This document shows, in pieces, positions 1 to 7,610 of a stretch of DNA of 34,566 nucleotides. This stretch comes from Phil1 sp964612925 (GTDB lineage Bacteria; Bacillota; Clostridia; Christensenellales; CAG-138): the NCBI GenBank assembly GCA_964612925.1, contig CAZTFU010000018.1:1-34566 (forward strand), written 5' to 3'. The first letter of the stretch is position 1. Each line of letters begins with the position of its first letter. The notes under the pieces were generated by a model that was given only the letters and a program-made list of their open reading frames with translations, was not told the DNA's origin and searched no databases. The position numbers and the translations under genes are program-made.

Positions 1-2
1 GC

Positions 3-134
3 TTTGACGACATGTGCGTCAAAACGGATGAAAACCAATAGGTTTTCATACTTTGCGAGTTTTGCCGCCCGCGAACGAATGTGAGAGGCAAAACTCGAGA
101 AAGCTCGAAAAAGTGGCAACTGCCACTTTTTCGA
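3..134. repeat. Array of four consecutive hairpins
   Basis: Four perfect inverted repeats follow each other almost without spacers: 3-9/17-23 (7 bp), 29-36/41-48 (8 bp), 56-66/87-97 (11 bp) and 105-118/121-134 (14 bp, 2-nt gap). A fifth hairpin at 141-166 is annotated as a terminator. No plausible coding frame crosses the region. The pairing is read directly from the sequence. What the element is remains open: a dispersed structured intergenic repeat or the 3' end of a structured RNA are the two options. Its left end may lie outside the window. Confidence 0.6.
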
Positions 135-140
135 CACTAC

Positions 141-168
141 AAAAGGAGCGTTTGCACGCTCCTTTTTT
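141..168 (-). terminator. Intrinsic terminator downstream of metQ
   Basis: Perfect 11-bp stem (141-151 with 156-166) and a 4-nt loop. The stem is flanked by A-runs on the left and T-runs on the right, so it can work on both strands. It lies 23 bp past the metQ stop and probably ends the metNIQ transcript. Confidence 0.75.
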
Positions 169-190
169 GATTTGCCGTATGTGGTTTTGA

Positions 191-1006
191 TTATTCGGCA
201 CTGTTCATGGGGACAACCGCACCGCCAAAGGTTTCGTTGATGTAGTTGGCTACTTCGGGGCCGGTGAGTATCTCCGCAAGGGCCTTAACGGCCGCGTTAT
301 TCTCATTGCCTTCCTTTACGCAAAGTATGTTTGCGTATGTTTTTGCGGAATCACCATCCGCGCTTTCAACGGCTATTGCATCGGTGGCGGCATTAAGGCC
401 CGCCTGAATTGCATAGTTGCCGTTTATTACGGCCATGTCAACATCCTCAAGGCTTCTGGGTATCTGAGCCGCGGCAACCTCAATTATGTTAAGGTTCTTG
501 GGGTTTTCGGCTATGTCCAGTATGGTGGCGGTAAAGCCCGCATCTTCCTTCATGGTTATAAGACCCTCCTGCTCAAGCAGGTAAAGTGCGCGCGCTTCGT
601 TTGATCCGTCATTGGGCACGGCAATGGTTGCGCCGTCCGCAAGCTCTGCGATGGAAGCGGTCTTGCCCGCATAAAGTCCGAACGGTTCATAATGCACCAC
701 CGCAACGGAAACAATATGAGTGTTGTTGCTTTCGTTAAAGTCCGTAAGATAGGGCTGATGCTGGAAGAAGTTTGCATCAAGCTCGCCCGATTCCACGGCG
801 GTGTTGGGAATAACATAATCCTGATATTCACTTATCTCGAGCGTATAGCCCTTTTCTTCCATAAGGGTTGCGGCAAACTCAAGTATGAGCTTGTGCGGCG
901 TTGGGGACGCGCCGATGCGCAGCGTTTTGGAATCGCCGCCGTTTGAACAGCCCACAAAGGAAAGGGCGAGTACAAGCAAGAGTGTTAATGCAAAGATACG
1001 TTTCAT
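191..1006 (-). CDS. metQ: Methionine ABC transporter substrate-binding lipoprotein MetQ
   Basis: 271-aa extracellular lipoprotein of the NlpA/MetQ family, which captures methionine (D- or L-) for import by MetNI. The N-terminus is a lipoprotein signal: basic MKR, a hydrophobic stretch and a lipobox LSFVGC with the lipidated Cys at residue 20. The mature part shows the family start LRIGASPTPHKLILEFA, and the segment around EYQDYVIPNTAVESGELDANFFQHQPYL is typical of MetQ. The ATG at 1004-1006 follows a GGAGG site at 1016-1020. It is the third gene of metN-metI-metQ, 61 bp after metI. NlpA relatives that bind other ligands exist, but the neighbouring MetN NIL domain and the Met-rich leader support methionine. 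Confidence 0.93.
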   Translation of the reverse strand: MKRIFALTLLLVLALSFVGCSNGGDSKTLRIGASPTPHKLILEFAATLMEEKGYTLEISEYQDYVIPNTAVESGELDANFFQHQPYLTDFNESNNTHIVSVAVVHYEPFGLYAGKTASIAELADGATIAVPNDGSNEARALYLLEQEGLITMKEDAGFTATILDIAENPKNLNIIEVAAAQIPRSLEDVDMAVINGNYAIQAGLNAATDAIAVESADGDSAKTYANILCVKEGNENNAAVKALAEILTGPEVANYINETFGGAVVPMNSAE

Positions 1007-1067
1007 TTTTAATTTCCTCCTGAATTTTATTTGGTCTAAATCTATATTAAAGCAAGCTGTGATTGCT

Positions 1068-1730
1068 TTATTTTTTGCGTTTGTCGGTACGTTTTACCGC
1101 AGTTGATCCACCCGACTGGATAAGCTGAACAATTATCACCATAAGCACTACCGTAACAACCATGGTGGGCGTATCGTATCTGTAATAACCGTAGTTTATG
1201 GCTATCGCGCCGAGTCCTCCGCCGCCCACAAAGCCCGCCATTGCCGAATACCCGAGTATTGTTGTTGCGGCAGTGGTGGCATTTGATATAAGCGAAGGTG
1301 CCGCTTCCCTTATAAGCACACGGGTTATAAGCTGCCACGTATCGGCTCCCATGCTGCGGCCCGCCTCTATCACGCCGGAGTCAACCTCCGCAAGCGATGT
1401 TTCAACAAGTCTTGCAACGAACGGTGCCGCCGCTATAACAAGCGGAACTATTGTGGCAGAGCTGCCAAGCGTTGTACCCATTATCAAGCGCGTAAGCGGC
1501 ATAACGAATACCAGCAATATTATGAACGGCACACTGCGCAGTATGTTCACAACCGTGCCGATCACGGCATTGACCGTTTTGTTGGGCTTTATGCCGTTTT
1601 GCGACGTTACGCTGAGTATAACGCCCACGGGCAGCCCTATAATATGTGCCGCCGCGGTGGACACAAGGGTCATATAGAGCGTTTCAACTATGTTTTTGAG
1701 CATAAGCTCAACAAAGCCCTCTTCAAACAT
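1068..1730 (-). CDS. metI: Methionine ABC transporter permease MetI
   Basis: 220-aa inner-membrane permease of the MetI/BPD_transp_1 family, which forms the channel of the methionine importer with MetN. About five hydrophobic helices are visible, and the EAA-type coupling motif is present (EVDSGVIEAGRSMGAD, centred near residue 140). I place the start at the ATG at 1728-1730, preceded by a GAGGAGGG site, rather than 14 codons upstream, where the frame would run far back into metN. With this start the gene overlaps the metN stop by 8 bp, a usual sign of translational coupling. The length fits the family (about 215-235 aa). Confidence 0.93.
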   Translation of the reverse strand: MFEEGFVELMLKNIVETLYMTLVSTAAAHIIGLPVGVILSVTSQNGIKPNKTVNAVIGTVVNILRSVPFIILLVFVMPLTRLIMGTTLGSSATIVPLVIAAAPFVARLVETSLAEVDSGVIEAGRSMGADTWQLITRVLIREAAPSLISNATTAATTILGYSAMAGFVGGGGLGAIAINYGYYRYDTPTMVVTVVLMVIIVQLIQSGGSTAVKRTDKRKK

Positions 1731-2736
1731 TGCCGTTTCCCTCCTCATAAAAATGCACGCCCGTACCTTCAAGGTAGGCTTTTATTCTTTCCGCGGCTTC
1801 CTCATCGTTGGGCAGTTGAACTATCATCTGGCCGTAAATAACGCCGTCTATCGTCCTTGTGTCGGCAAACAGTATGTTTACTGCGGCCTTGCAGTTCATA
1901 ACTATGTCCGCAATTATCGGTTCAAAAGCACTTTTACCGTCAAACACTATCCTTATGCGTCTGCCGTTGGGGGTAAATTCGCTCCGTTCGGCACCCTCAC
2001 CGAGTATCAACCGCTTTGCAATGTCGCTCTTGGGGCGCCTGAACACCTGCTCAACCTCACCGCATTCGGCAATGTGGCTTTTGTCTATTATAGCAACGCG
2101 ATTGCACGCCTCCTCGATAACGCTCATTTGGTGCGTAATGATAACTATCGTAACGCCAAGTTCTTTATTTATCTTTTTAAGCAAAGCAAGTATGCTGCGC
2201 GTAGTGGCAGGGTCAAGTGCGCTTGTAGCCTCGTCACAAAGCAGTACCTTTGGTGAAAGTGTAAGTGCCCTTGCTATCGCAACGCGCTGTTTCATGCCGC
2301 CCGACAGCTGTGCGGGATAGGCATTTTCCCTGCCCTTGAGCCCAACAAGCTCAATCAGCTCCAGTGCGCGGCTTTTGGCTTGTGCGCGGTTCCAACGCGC
2401 AATTTCCATGGGAAAGCATACATTTTCAAGTATCGTAGCTTGGTTCAGCAGATTGAACTGCTGAAATATCATGCCTATATTGCGCCGTGCAAGGTTCAAT
2501 TCCTTTCGGTCCAATGCGCGCATATCCTGCCCGTTTATGATTATGCTGCCATCGCCGGGTTCCTCAAGGCGATTAAGGCAGCGCACAAGCGTGCTCTTGC
2601 CCGCACCCGACAGACCGATTACGCCGAACACGTCCCCTTCGTATACCGTAAGGTCTATCCCGCTTAATGCCGTTACGGTTTTTTCGCCGTCCGTAAAGCT
2701 TTTGGATAAGCCCTTTACCGTGATTATCTCATTCAT
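1723..2736 (-). CDS. metN: Methionine ABC transporter ATP-binding protein MetN
   Basis: 337-aa cytoplasmic ATPase that powers methionine import. Walker A is GLSGAGKST, the signature is LSGGMKQR and Walker B is VLLCDEATSAL. The last ~75 residues form the NIL domain that senses methionine and inhibits transport in known MetN proteins. The ATG at 2734-2736 has an AAGGAG site 7 nt upstream; a TTG six codons earlier sits on that ribosome site and is rejected. metN is the first transporter gene after the leader peptide and terminator at 2753-2895, so its expression is probably set by read-through of that terminator. Confidence 0.95.
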   Translation of the reverse strand: MNEIITVKGLSKSFTDGEKTVTALSGIDLTVYEGDVFGVIGLSGAGKSTLVRCLNRLEEPGDGSIIINGQDMRALDRKELNLARRNIGMIFQQFNLLNQATILENVCFPMEIARWNRAQAKSRALELIELVGLKGRENAYPAQLSGGMKQRVAIARALTLSPKVLLCDEATSALDPATTRSILALLKKINKELGVTIVIITHQMSVIEEACNRVAIIDKSHIAECGEVEQVFRRPKSDIAKRLILGEGAERSEFTPNGRRIRIVFDGKSAFEPIIADIVMNCKAAVNILFADTRTIDGVIYGQMIVQLPNDEEAAERIKAYLEGTGVHFYEEGNGNV

Positions 2737-2752
2737 TGCCGCACTCCTTGCC

Positions 2753-2791
2753 AAAACATAAAAGGAGCGGTGGGTCTGTGCCCGCCGCTCC
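2753..2791 (-). terminator. Intrinsic terminator (putative attenuator) in the metN leader
   Basis: On the minus strand the arms 2785-2791 and 2764-2770 pair over 7 bp. After one mismatch 2781-2783 pairs with 2772-2774, leaving a 6-nt loop. A U-rich tail follows at once (TTTTATGTTTT, 2763-2753). It lies between the Met-rich leader ORF and the metN ribosome site, so it would stop transcription before metN. A 6-nt match between 2853-2858 (just after the Met codon run) and 2779-2784 (inside the terminator arm) could form an alternative pairing. That antiterminator is inferred and short. Confidence 0.7.
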
Positions 2792-2817
2792 GCTAAAGCC
2801 TTATTAGCTCTTCGCCG

Positions 2818-2895
2818 TTAGCGCACGACTACACACCCCGCAAATTGTCTGCCGGGCATCATCATGCACATGTACATAGCGCGAATTTCTATCAT
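2818..2895 (-). CDS. Met-rich leader peptide upstream of metNIQ (25 aa)
   Basis: This ORF is too short for usual gene calling. It starts at the ATG 2893-2895, has GAGGAAAGG just upstream (about 8-nt spacing) and stops with TAA at 2818-2820. Met occupies positions 1, 7, 9, 11, 12 and 13, so five of seven consecutive codons (7-13) are AUG. The rest is unremarkable (ends GCVVVR). It sits 25 nt after the predicted transcription start and 26 nt before an intrinsic terminator, in front of a methionine importer. That is the layout of a ribosome-stalling attenuator such as the trp or his leaders, but with methionine codons. I know of no standard Met leader of this kind. The function is inferred; the codon run is plain in the sequence. 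Confidence 0.7.
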   Translation of the reverse strand: MIEIRAMYMCMMMPGRQFAGCVVVR

Positions 2896-2926
2896 GGCTG
2901 CATCCTTTCCTCATTCATTGCCATAT

Positions 2927-2955
2927 ATAATATATTAAGCTCGGTGCCGTGTCAA
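2927..2955 (-). promoter_or_regulatory. Sigma-A promoter of the met leader-metNIQ operon
   Basis: The -35 is TTGACA (2950-2955), the spacer is exactly 17 bp and the -10 is TATTAT (2927-2932), all read on the minus strand. The predicted start is near 2920, about 25 nt before the leader peptide ATG. The promoter sits 15 bp past the stop of the VanW gene, so the met operon has its own start. Confidence 0.85.
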
Positions 2956-2969
2956 TAGTGTTTTTACAA

Positions 2970-4337
2970 TTATTCTTCGCCGCTTGCGCTTGTGGCCGCG
3001 GCGGACGGCGCAACTTTTATCAGTCCCTTTATCGAATGATATGTATCCCTTACAACCTCTACCGTTTCGAGTTTTTCGCCATCCGCGGAATAATATGTCT
3101 TATATGTAACGGCAACGCTACCCTGCCTTGATTTTCTTACCACCTGCTGTTCTCCCGGCGCAAGGGATGCATCCTCCTCCATCTCCGTGCCAAGGTCATC
3201 GAGCGTTTTCACCTTTTCGGAGGAAAGGGTTATGCTTACGCCGTTTTCAAGGGGTCTGCCGTAAAGTTTTACGCTGACCTGCTTTTTTCTTTCATCCGCT
3301 TCGCAGAATATGAAAAGCGTGGCCCCCGATGTGTTCTCAAAGCGAAGATCCGGTCCGCCCGTCGAAATTGTCGCATCCCTTCCTATGTCGATGTAGCCCA
3401 GCGGCCACGAATGGTGATGCCGTTCCACAATGCGCATATCCGCCATAAGCAACGCATTATAAAGCGTTGTACTCACTTGACACACGCCGCCGCCATACTC
3501 CTGAACGTATGCGCCATCCTTTATGCCCGCGGCTATGCTCCAACCGTTTTCCTCGTTGCGCTCTCCAAGGACTTGATTTACGGAAAATATCTCCCCGCTT
3601 TCGACAACGCTTTTATTCAGCAATTCCGCCGCCTTTACAATGTTTTTCACCCTTTCCGCTTTTCCGTATGTACTGCCCTTGAAATAGGTCGTAAATTCAG
3701 CTATAAGCTGCGTATCGTTTTTGGCCTGCTCTATTGTGTATTCGGGATAAACGGGCTTTGATGGTGCCTCTATCCGTGTGCTTTGGCCAAGCGGCAGCTT
3801 CTCCTTCAGCAGCTTTGCAAGCTCGCTTATGTTCGCCTCATACCCCACCTCATCTGCACTGAAGGCAAATTCGCCGTTTGAAGAGAGCTTTACCTTGGCG
3901 TTTTTCGCTTCATGTTTAAGCTCTGCCGCCATGGAGCGTATGCCGCGTTCTATATCGCCAAGGCTTGCATCCATGCTTGTTGTAAATGCCTTTTCGCCTG
4001 TATTAAATATGCCCGACGCGCCGGCGTTTACGGCATTTAGCAGCACCTCATCCGTATTAAAGCGCACGTTCAGCTCACTTGCGCTGACATGCACCGTTTT
4101 GTCAATAAGCGTTACAGTAAATTGAATTTCCCTTGCACGCTTTTCATTATTTTGGTTTATAAGCCGCCGCGCCGACGTTATTTCCATGTTTGAAACGTCT
4201 ATACCGTCTATCGACACGCCGTTTGGCAGGTGTTCACCCGCACGCACGGCCTCTTCCAATGCGTTATATTGATCTAACGTACAGCCGCCAAGCATAAATA
4301 CCGCCGCGGCAATGGCAAGTACAAACGCCTTTTTCAT
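2970..4337 (-). CDS. VanW-family lipoprotein
   Basis: 455-aa exported lipoprotein. The signal peptide ends in lipobox MLGGC with Cys19. Residues ~35-230 look like the peptidoglycan-binding-like domains usual in this family. The VanW domain follows at ~240-375, with the hallmark segments SGEIFSVNQVLG, YGGGVCQVSTTLYNA and HHHSWPLGY. The last ~75 residues resemble a G5-type beta domain. VanW proteins are common in clostridial cell envelopes, and some accompany vancomycin-resistance genes. Their chemistry is not settled, and no van genes are present here. The ATG at 4335-4337 has a GGAGGAAGGAG region directly upstream. It appears to be monocistronic. Confidence 0.88.
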   Translation of the reverse strand: MKKAFVLAIAAAVFMLGGCTLDQYNALEEAVRAGEHLPNGVSIDGIDVSNMEITSARRLINQNNEKRAREIQFTVTLIDKTVHVSASELNVRFNTDEVLLNAVNAGASGIFNTGEKAFTTSMDASLGDIERGIRSMAAELKHEAKNAKVKLSSNGEFAFSADEVGYEANISELAKLLKEKLPLGQSTRIEAPSKPVYPEYTIEQAKNDTQLIAEFTTYFKGSTYGKAERVKNIVKAAELLNKSVVESGEIFSVNQVLGERNEENGWSIAAGIKDGAYVQEYGGGVCQVSTTLYNALLMADMRIVERHHHSWPLGYIDIGRDATISTGGPDLRFENTSGATLFIFCEADERKKQVSVKLYGRPLENGVSITLSSEKVKTLDDLGTEMEEDASLAPGEQQVVRKSRQGSVAVTYKTYYSADGEKLETVEVVRDTYHSIKGLIKVAPSAAATSASGEE

Positions 4338-4474
4338 GCTCCTTCCTCCCTATCAATATGCTTTCGGTTTAGTATTTGCACATTACGGCGCATAAAAGCA
4401 AGGAAATATAACCATTTTGCATTTTGGGCGCGCCGTTCTTTCAAAAAAAACTGTCATCAATGAGCTTTTGATGC

Positions 4475-4503
4475 TTGCAATAACAATCGTAATGGGCTAC
4501 AAT
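4475..4503 (+). promoter_or_regulatory. Promoter of the GntR-family regulator gene
   Basis: TTGCAA (4475-4480), a 17-bp spacer and TACAAT (4498-4503). The predicted start near 4510 leaves only a short leader before the ribosome site at 4512-4517. This supports translation from 4528 and argues against the in-frame ATG at 4417, which lies upstream of the promoter. Confidence 0.75.
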
Positions 4504-4527
4504 AAAATGACAGGAGGATGTCAGAAA

Positions 4528-5199
4528 ATGCATTTTGACCCCAATGATAAGCAGTCACTTACCGCAAAAGTATACGAACATATACGCGAGGATATAATCG
4601 AAGGCCGCTATGCCAACGGTGCTTACCTTGTTGAAACCAAGCTTGCCGAGGAACTTGACGTAAGCCGTACCCCAATAAGGGAGGCGTTAAAGCAGCTCGA
4701 GCTTGAGGATCTTGTAGTAAGTATACCCAATCGCGGTGTAATGGTTCAGGTAATGAGCAGTCAGGATATAGATGATATATTCACCGTGCGCTACCTGCTT
4801 GAAGGGCAGGCGGCATATTGGGCGGCGGAGCGTATCGACCCAACAAATCTTGCGCGCCTTACCGAAATAGTTGAGCTTATGGAAATGTATACCCGTAAAA
4901 ACGATGTTGCAAACCTTGCGCGGCTTGATACTGAGTTTCATGAGGTCATATTCTCGGCATCCAACAGCCGAATTTTGCGCCATATATTGACGTCTCTGCA
5001 CCGAAACACACGTCAGGTGCGCGTAAATTCGCTCAGCACACCCGATAGGCCCGTCCACAGTCTAAGCGAACACAGGGCCATATTCGAAGCCATAGAACGT
5101 AGAGATGCCGCCACCGCGCAGGTTGCCATGGAATCCCATGTGCGCAACGCACGCAAGCGCAGAAGTGCGGAAGCGAACGAAAATACCGAAAATCAGTAA
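4528..5199 (+). CDS. GntR-family (FadR/FCD subfamily) transcriptional regulator
   Basis: 223-aa cytoplasmic DNA-binding regulator. The N-terminal winged helix (residues ~8-75) has the GntR signature LAEELDVSRTPIREALKQLELEDLV. The C-terminal all-helical FCD domain (~80-215) has the metal-site pattern D-x3-H (LDTEFHEVIF) and a later SLSEHRAIFEAIERRD. FCD regulators usually respond to small organic acids or sugar acids. The start has AGGAGG at 4512-4517. It is followed by a likely terminator and then a DNA methyltransferase gene, so no target operon is adjacent on its strand. The ligand is unknown. Confidence 0.9.
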   Translation: MHFDPNDKQSLTAKVYEHIREDIIEGRYANGAYLVETKLAEELDVSRTPIREALKQLELEDLVVSIPNRGVMVQVMSSQDIDDIFTVRYLLEGQAAYWAAERIDPTNLARLTEIVELMEMYTRKNDVANLARLDTEFHEVIFSASNSRILRHILTSLHRNTRQVRVNSLSTPDRPVHSLSEHRAIFEAIERRDAATAQVAMESHVRNARKRRSAEANENTENQ

Positions 5200-5207
5200 T
5201 TCAATTT

Positions 5208-5248
5208 AAGCGTGTCGGAGCATAAGCCTTCCTGCGCGCTTTTTATTA
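5208..5248 (+). terminator. Probable terminator after the GntR regulator
   Basis: Outer stem 5208-5214 with 5235-5241 (7 pairs including one G-T), a 20-nt loop with weak internal pairing, then a T-rich tail. It lies 8 bp past the regulator stop and would separate it from the methyltransferase gene. Confidence 0.5.
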
Positions 5249-5270
5249 TCATCGGCATAGGGGGAGCGTT

Positions 5271-6473
5271 ATGACCGGTAGATCTTTTCCCGTAAGAGAA
5301 GAATACCCTTTTGGCGGGCCGGGGCAGTTTATACTCGGCACCGTGCAAAATGCGGCACAGCAGCTTATACACGATTACAAGGGCAAGGTGGATCTTATAT
5401 ACTTGGATCCTCCGTCGGATACAAGCGACTTCCTTTCCGTAAAGGTGCCCACTGTGCGCGAAAAGCTGAAAATACCTGCGTATTCTGACAATCTTGATAA
5501 GCAAAGTCAGCTTGATATGCTTAAAGGCGTATTTGAATTGTGCCATGCGCTGTTAAAGGACACGGGCTCGATTTATGTTCATACGGACAGCCGAATGTCC
5601 GCAAAAATAAGGCTTATTCTGGACGATATATTCGGTGAGGACTGTTTTCAAAACGAGATAATTTGGGCATATAAGAGCGGCGGTCGTTCCACGCGCCAAT
5701 ATTCAAAAAAGCACGATAACATACTCTTCTACAAGAAAACAAGCAAGTCATATTTTGACATATCCGCCGTTGGTATACCACGCGGACCCATGAAGCGAAA
5801 CAACATGAAGCGCACCGTTGACGAAAACGGCAGGCTTTGCTTTTCCATTCGTTCCGGCGGCAAAACATATACGTATTATGAGGATACGCCCATCTACCCA
5901 ACGGACGTGTGGGCGGATATTGAGTATATGCATCAGCGTGACCCTGAGCGCACAGGCTACTCCACTCAAAAACCCGAGGCATTGCTTAGGCGCATAATCA
6001 GCGCCTCCTGTCCCGAAGGCGGCCTTGTCGCGGATCTTTTCAGCGGCAGCGGCACAACGGCCGCGGTTGCGGCCAAGCTTAACAGACGTTTTTTAGCCGT
6101 GGATGCATCAAGCGCGGCACTCGGGGTTACAAGAAAACGTTTGCTTTCCGTAGGGCATGAGGCATCCCTCATAAAACAAAGTTCACAGCTTTTGTTAAGC
6201 TACCCCGCCTGCCCCACGGGGGACATTCGGGCTGAAATAAGCTTTTCGCAGGATGCATTCGGCAAATATGCATCCGTCGATTCGGTTTCCTGCAAATACG
6301 GCCTTGCTTTCATGGCCTTTGGTCACATAGACTGTAACGGCACATTTCGCGCCGCAGAATATACACTTTTCCCCGCCGTCGGTTCAAGGTTAAGCGATTC
6401 CTCATGCAAAGCTAACACCGTTCAGCTTTGCGACAATGCCGGCGGCATGGTCTTTTATACCATAGAGGAATAG
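5271..6473 (+). CDS. Solitary DNA methyltransferase, beta class (N6-adenine/N4-cytosine type)
   Basis: 400-aa protein with the motif order of beta-class amino-methyltransferases. Motif IV is at residues 43-49 (IYLDPPS), motif X-like TQKPEALL is at 232-239 and the SAM-binding motif I is at 254-261 (ADLFSGSG). The middle segment NEIIWAYKSGG (128-138) is typical of type III Mod and related enzymes. The catalytic motif reads DPPS, not the usual DPPY/F/W. The last ~110 residues, rich in Cys and Ser, are not recognised. There is no restriction gene beside it, so it may be an orphan or a divergent enzyme. The ATG follows GGGGAG at 5261-5266. Target sequence and activity cannot be inferred. Confidence 0.85.
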   Translation: MTGRSFPVREEYPFGGPGQFILGTVQNAAQQLIHDYKGKVDLIYLDPPSDTSDFLSVKVPTVREKLKIPAYSDNLDKQSQLDMLKGVFELCHALLKDTGSIYVHTDSRMSAKIRLILDDIFGEDCFQNEIIWAYKSGGRSTRQYSKKHDNILFYKKTSKSYFDISAVGIPRGPMKRNNMKRTVDENGRLCFSIRSGGKTYTYYEDTPIYPTDVWADIEYMHQRDPERTGYSTQKPEALLRRIISASCPEGGLVADLFSGSGTTAAVAAKLNRRFLAVDASSAALGVTRKRLLSVGHEASLIKQSSQLLLSYPACPTGDIRAEISFSQDAFGKYASVDSVSCKYGLAFMAFGHIDCNGTFRAAEYTLFPAVGSRLSDSSCKANTVQLCDNAGGMVFYTIEE

Positions 6474-6572
6474 TCTTATTACGCTTCATATGTTCCCGAA
6501 AATGCAATGCTGTATATCTTGTCATAGCTCAAAATTGCGCAAAATAAGCAATTTGCACATATTCATATACCG

Positions 6573-6601
6573 TTGCATTTGCTAAAATAATATAGTAAAG
6601 T
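6573..6601 (+). promoter_or_regulatory. Possible promoter of the DegV-family gene
   Basis: TTGCAT (6573-6578), a 17-bp spacer and TAAAGT (6596-6601), in an AT-rich stretch directly before the DegV gene. The -10 is weak; TATAGT at 6591-6596 is an alternative. Nothing else is visible in the gap after the methyltransferase. Confidence 0.4.
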
Positions 6602-6641
6602 AGTTTTGATAATAAGCTATATTATTATGGAGGTTATATGC

Positions 6642-7550
6642 ATGAGTCAGACTAATTTTATTCTATCGAGTGAATCCACTATAGATATGCCCTATTCCTA
6701 TGCCGAGGAGCGCAACATACCCATCATTTTCTATTCCTACACCGTGGACGGCGTACAGCACACGGATGACATGGGGCGTGACCCAAGTGCACTCGGGCAA
6801 TTCTACGGCTATCTGAATGACGGTAAGCTGCCTTCAACATCTCAGCTCAATCTTTATGAGTACATAGACTTTTTTGAAGGGCTTTTGAAACGCGGGCAGG
6901 ACATACTGCATGTGGTTTTCGGTTCGGGCATGACGCAGAGCATTGTAAACGCCATTGAAGCGGCCGAGGAGCTTAAAAAGAAATACCCTTCACGCCGCAT
7001 AGAGGTGGTTGATTCCATGTGCAGCTCTTCGGGTTTCGGTATGCTTGTGGATTACGCGGCCGACATGCGGGACGAAGGCGCAAGCATTGACGAAACCAAG
7101 GCATGGTTACTTGCACACCGCAAAAATGTGCACCATCAATTCTTTTCGACCGATTTGAAGTACTACAGGCGCAGTGGTCGCATGTCGGGCGCGGCGGCAA
7201 TGCTCGGCGCAATACTTGACATTTGCCCCATAATGCGTCTTGACGACGGCGGGCATATTATAGCCTACGGCAAGGTGCGCGGAAAGAAGAATGCCATAAA
7301 GGAAACCGTGAACACCATGGCCGCACACGCCGACGGCGCGGAGGAGTACAACGGCAAGTGCTTTATCTGCAACTCGAACTGCCTTGCAGAAGCAGAGCAG
7401 CTCAAAGTTGCACTTGAGCAGCGTTTCCCTAATCTGGTCGGCAAGATACAAATATTCGATATAGGCACGATAATCGCTTCGCACTGCGGCCCCGGCACCG
7501 TTGCCGTTTTCTTCATGGGTGACGAGCGTGAACCCTATATGCAAAAATAA
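6642..7550 (+). CDS. DegV family fatty-acid-binding protein
   Basis: 302-aa cytoplasmic protein of the DegV/FakB family. Members bind a fatty acid and present it to the kinase FakA for phosphorylation. Family features are the early SSESTIDMPYSYAEERNIPIIF stretch, a glycine-rich FGSGMTQS loop near residue 100 and FSTDLKYYRRSGRMSG, the common DegV signature, near residue 170. The first ATG of the frame (6606) lacks a ribosome site; the ATG at 6642 has GGAGG at 6629-6633. No fakA gene is nearby. The gene stands alone between a promoter-like stretch and a hairpin terminator. Confidence 0.88.
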   Translation: MSQTNFILSSESTIDMPYSYAEERNIPIIFYSYTVDGVQHTDDMGRDPSALGQFYGYLNDGKLPSTSQLNLYEYIDFFEGLLKRGQDILHVVFGSGMTQSIVNAIEAAEELKKKYPSRRIEVVDSMCSSSGFGMLVDYAADMRDEGASIDETKAWLLAHRKNVHHQFFSTDLKYYRRSGRMSGAAAMLGAILDICPIMRLDDGGHIIAYGKVRGKKNAIKETVNTMAAHADGAEEYNGKCFICNSNCLAEAEQLKVALEQRFPNLVGKIQIFDIGTIIASHCGPGTVAVFFMGDEREPYMQK

Positions 7551-7573
7551 GATCTCATAATATAGTCATAATT

Positions 7574-7606
7574 AACCCCCAATGGCCCTGCCGCACATTG
7601 GGGGTT
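7574..7606. terminator. Bidirectional terminator between convergent genes
   Basis: Perfect 11-bp stem (7574-7584 with 7596-7606), an 11-nt loop and AT-rich flanks on both sides. It lies between the ends of the DegV-family gene and the alkyltransferase-like gene and can serve both. Confidence 0.7.
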
Positions 7607-7610
7607 ATGT

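Noticed and set aside
2756..2920. SAM riboswitch or T-box upstream of metN
   Set aside because: No T-box specifier bulge or 14-nt T-box sequence and no SAM-I core is visible; the leader is mostly occupied by a short ORF and a terminator.
4417..4527. N-terminal extension of the GntR-family regulator from ATG 4417
   Set aside because: The promoter (4475-4503) and ribosome site (4512-4517) lie inside it, so translation starts at 4528.
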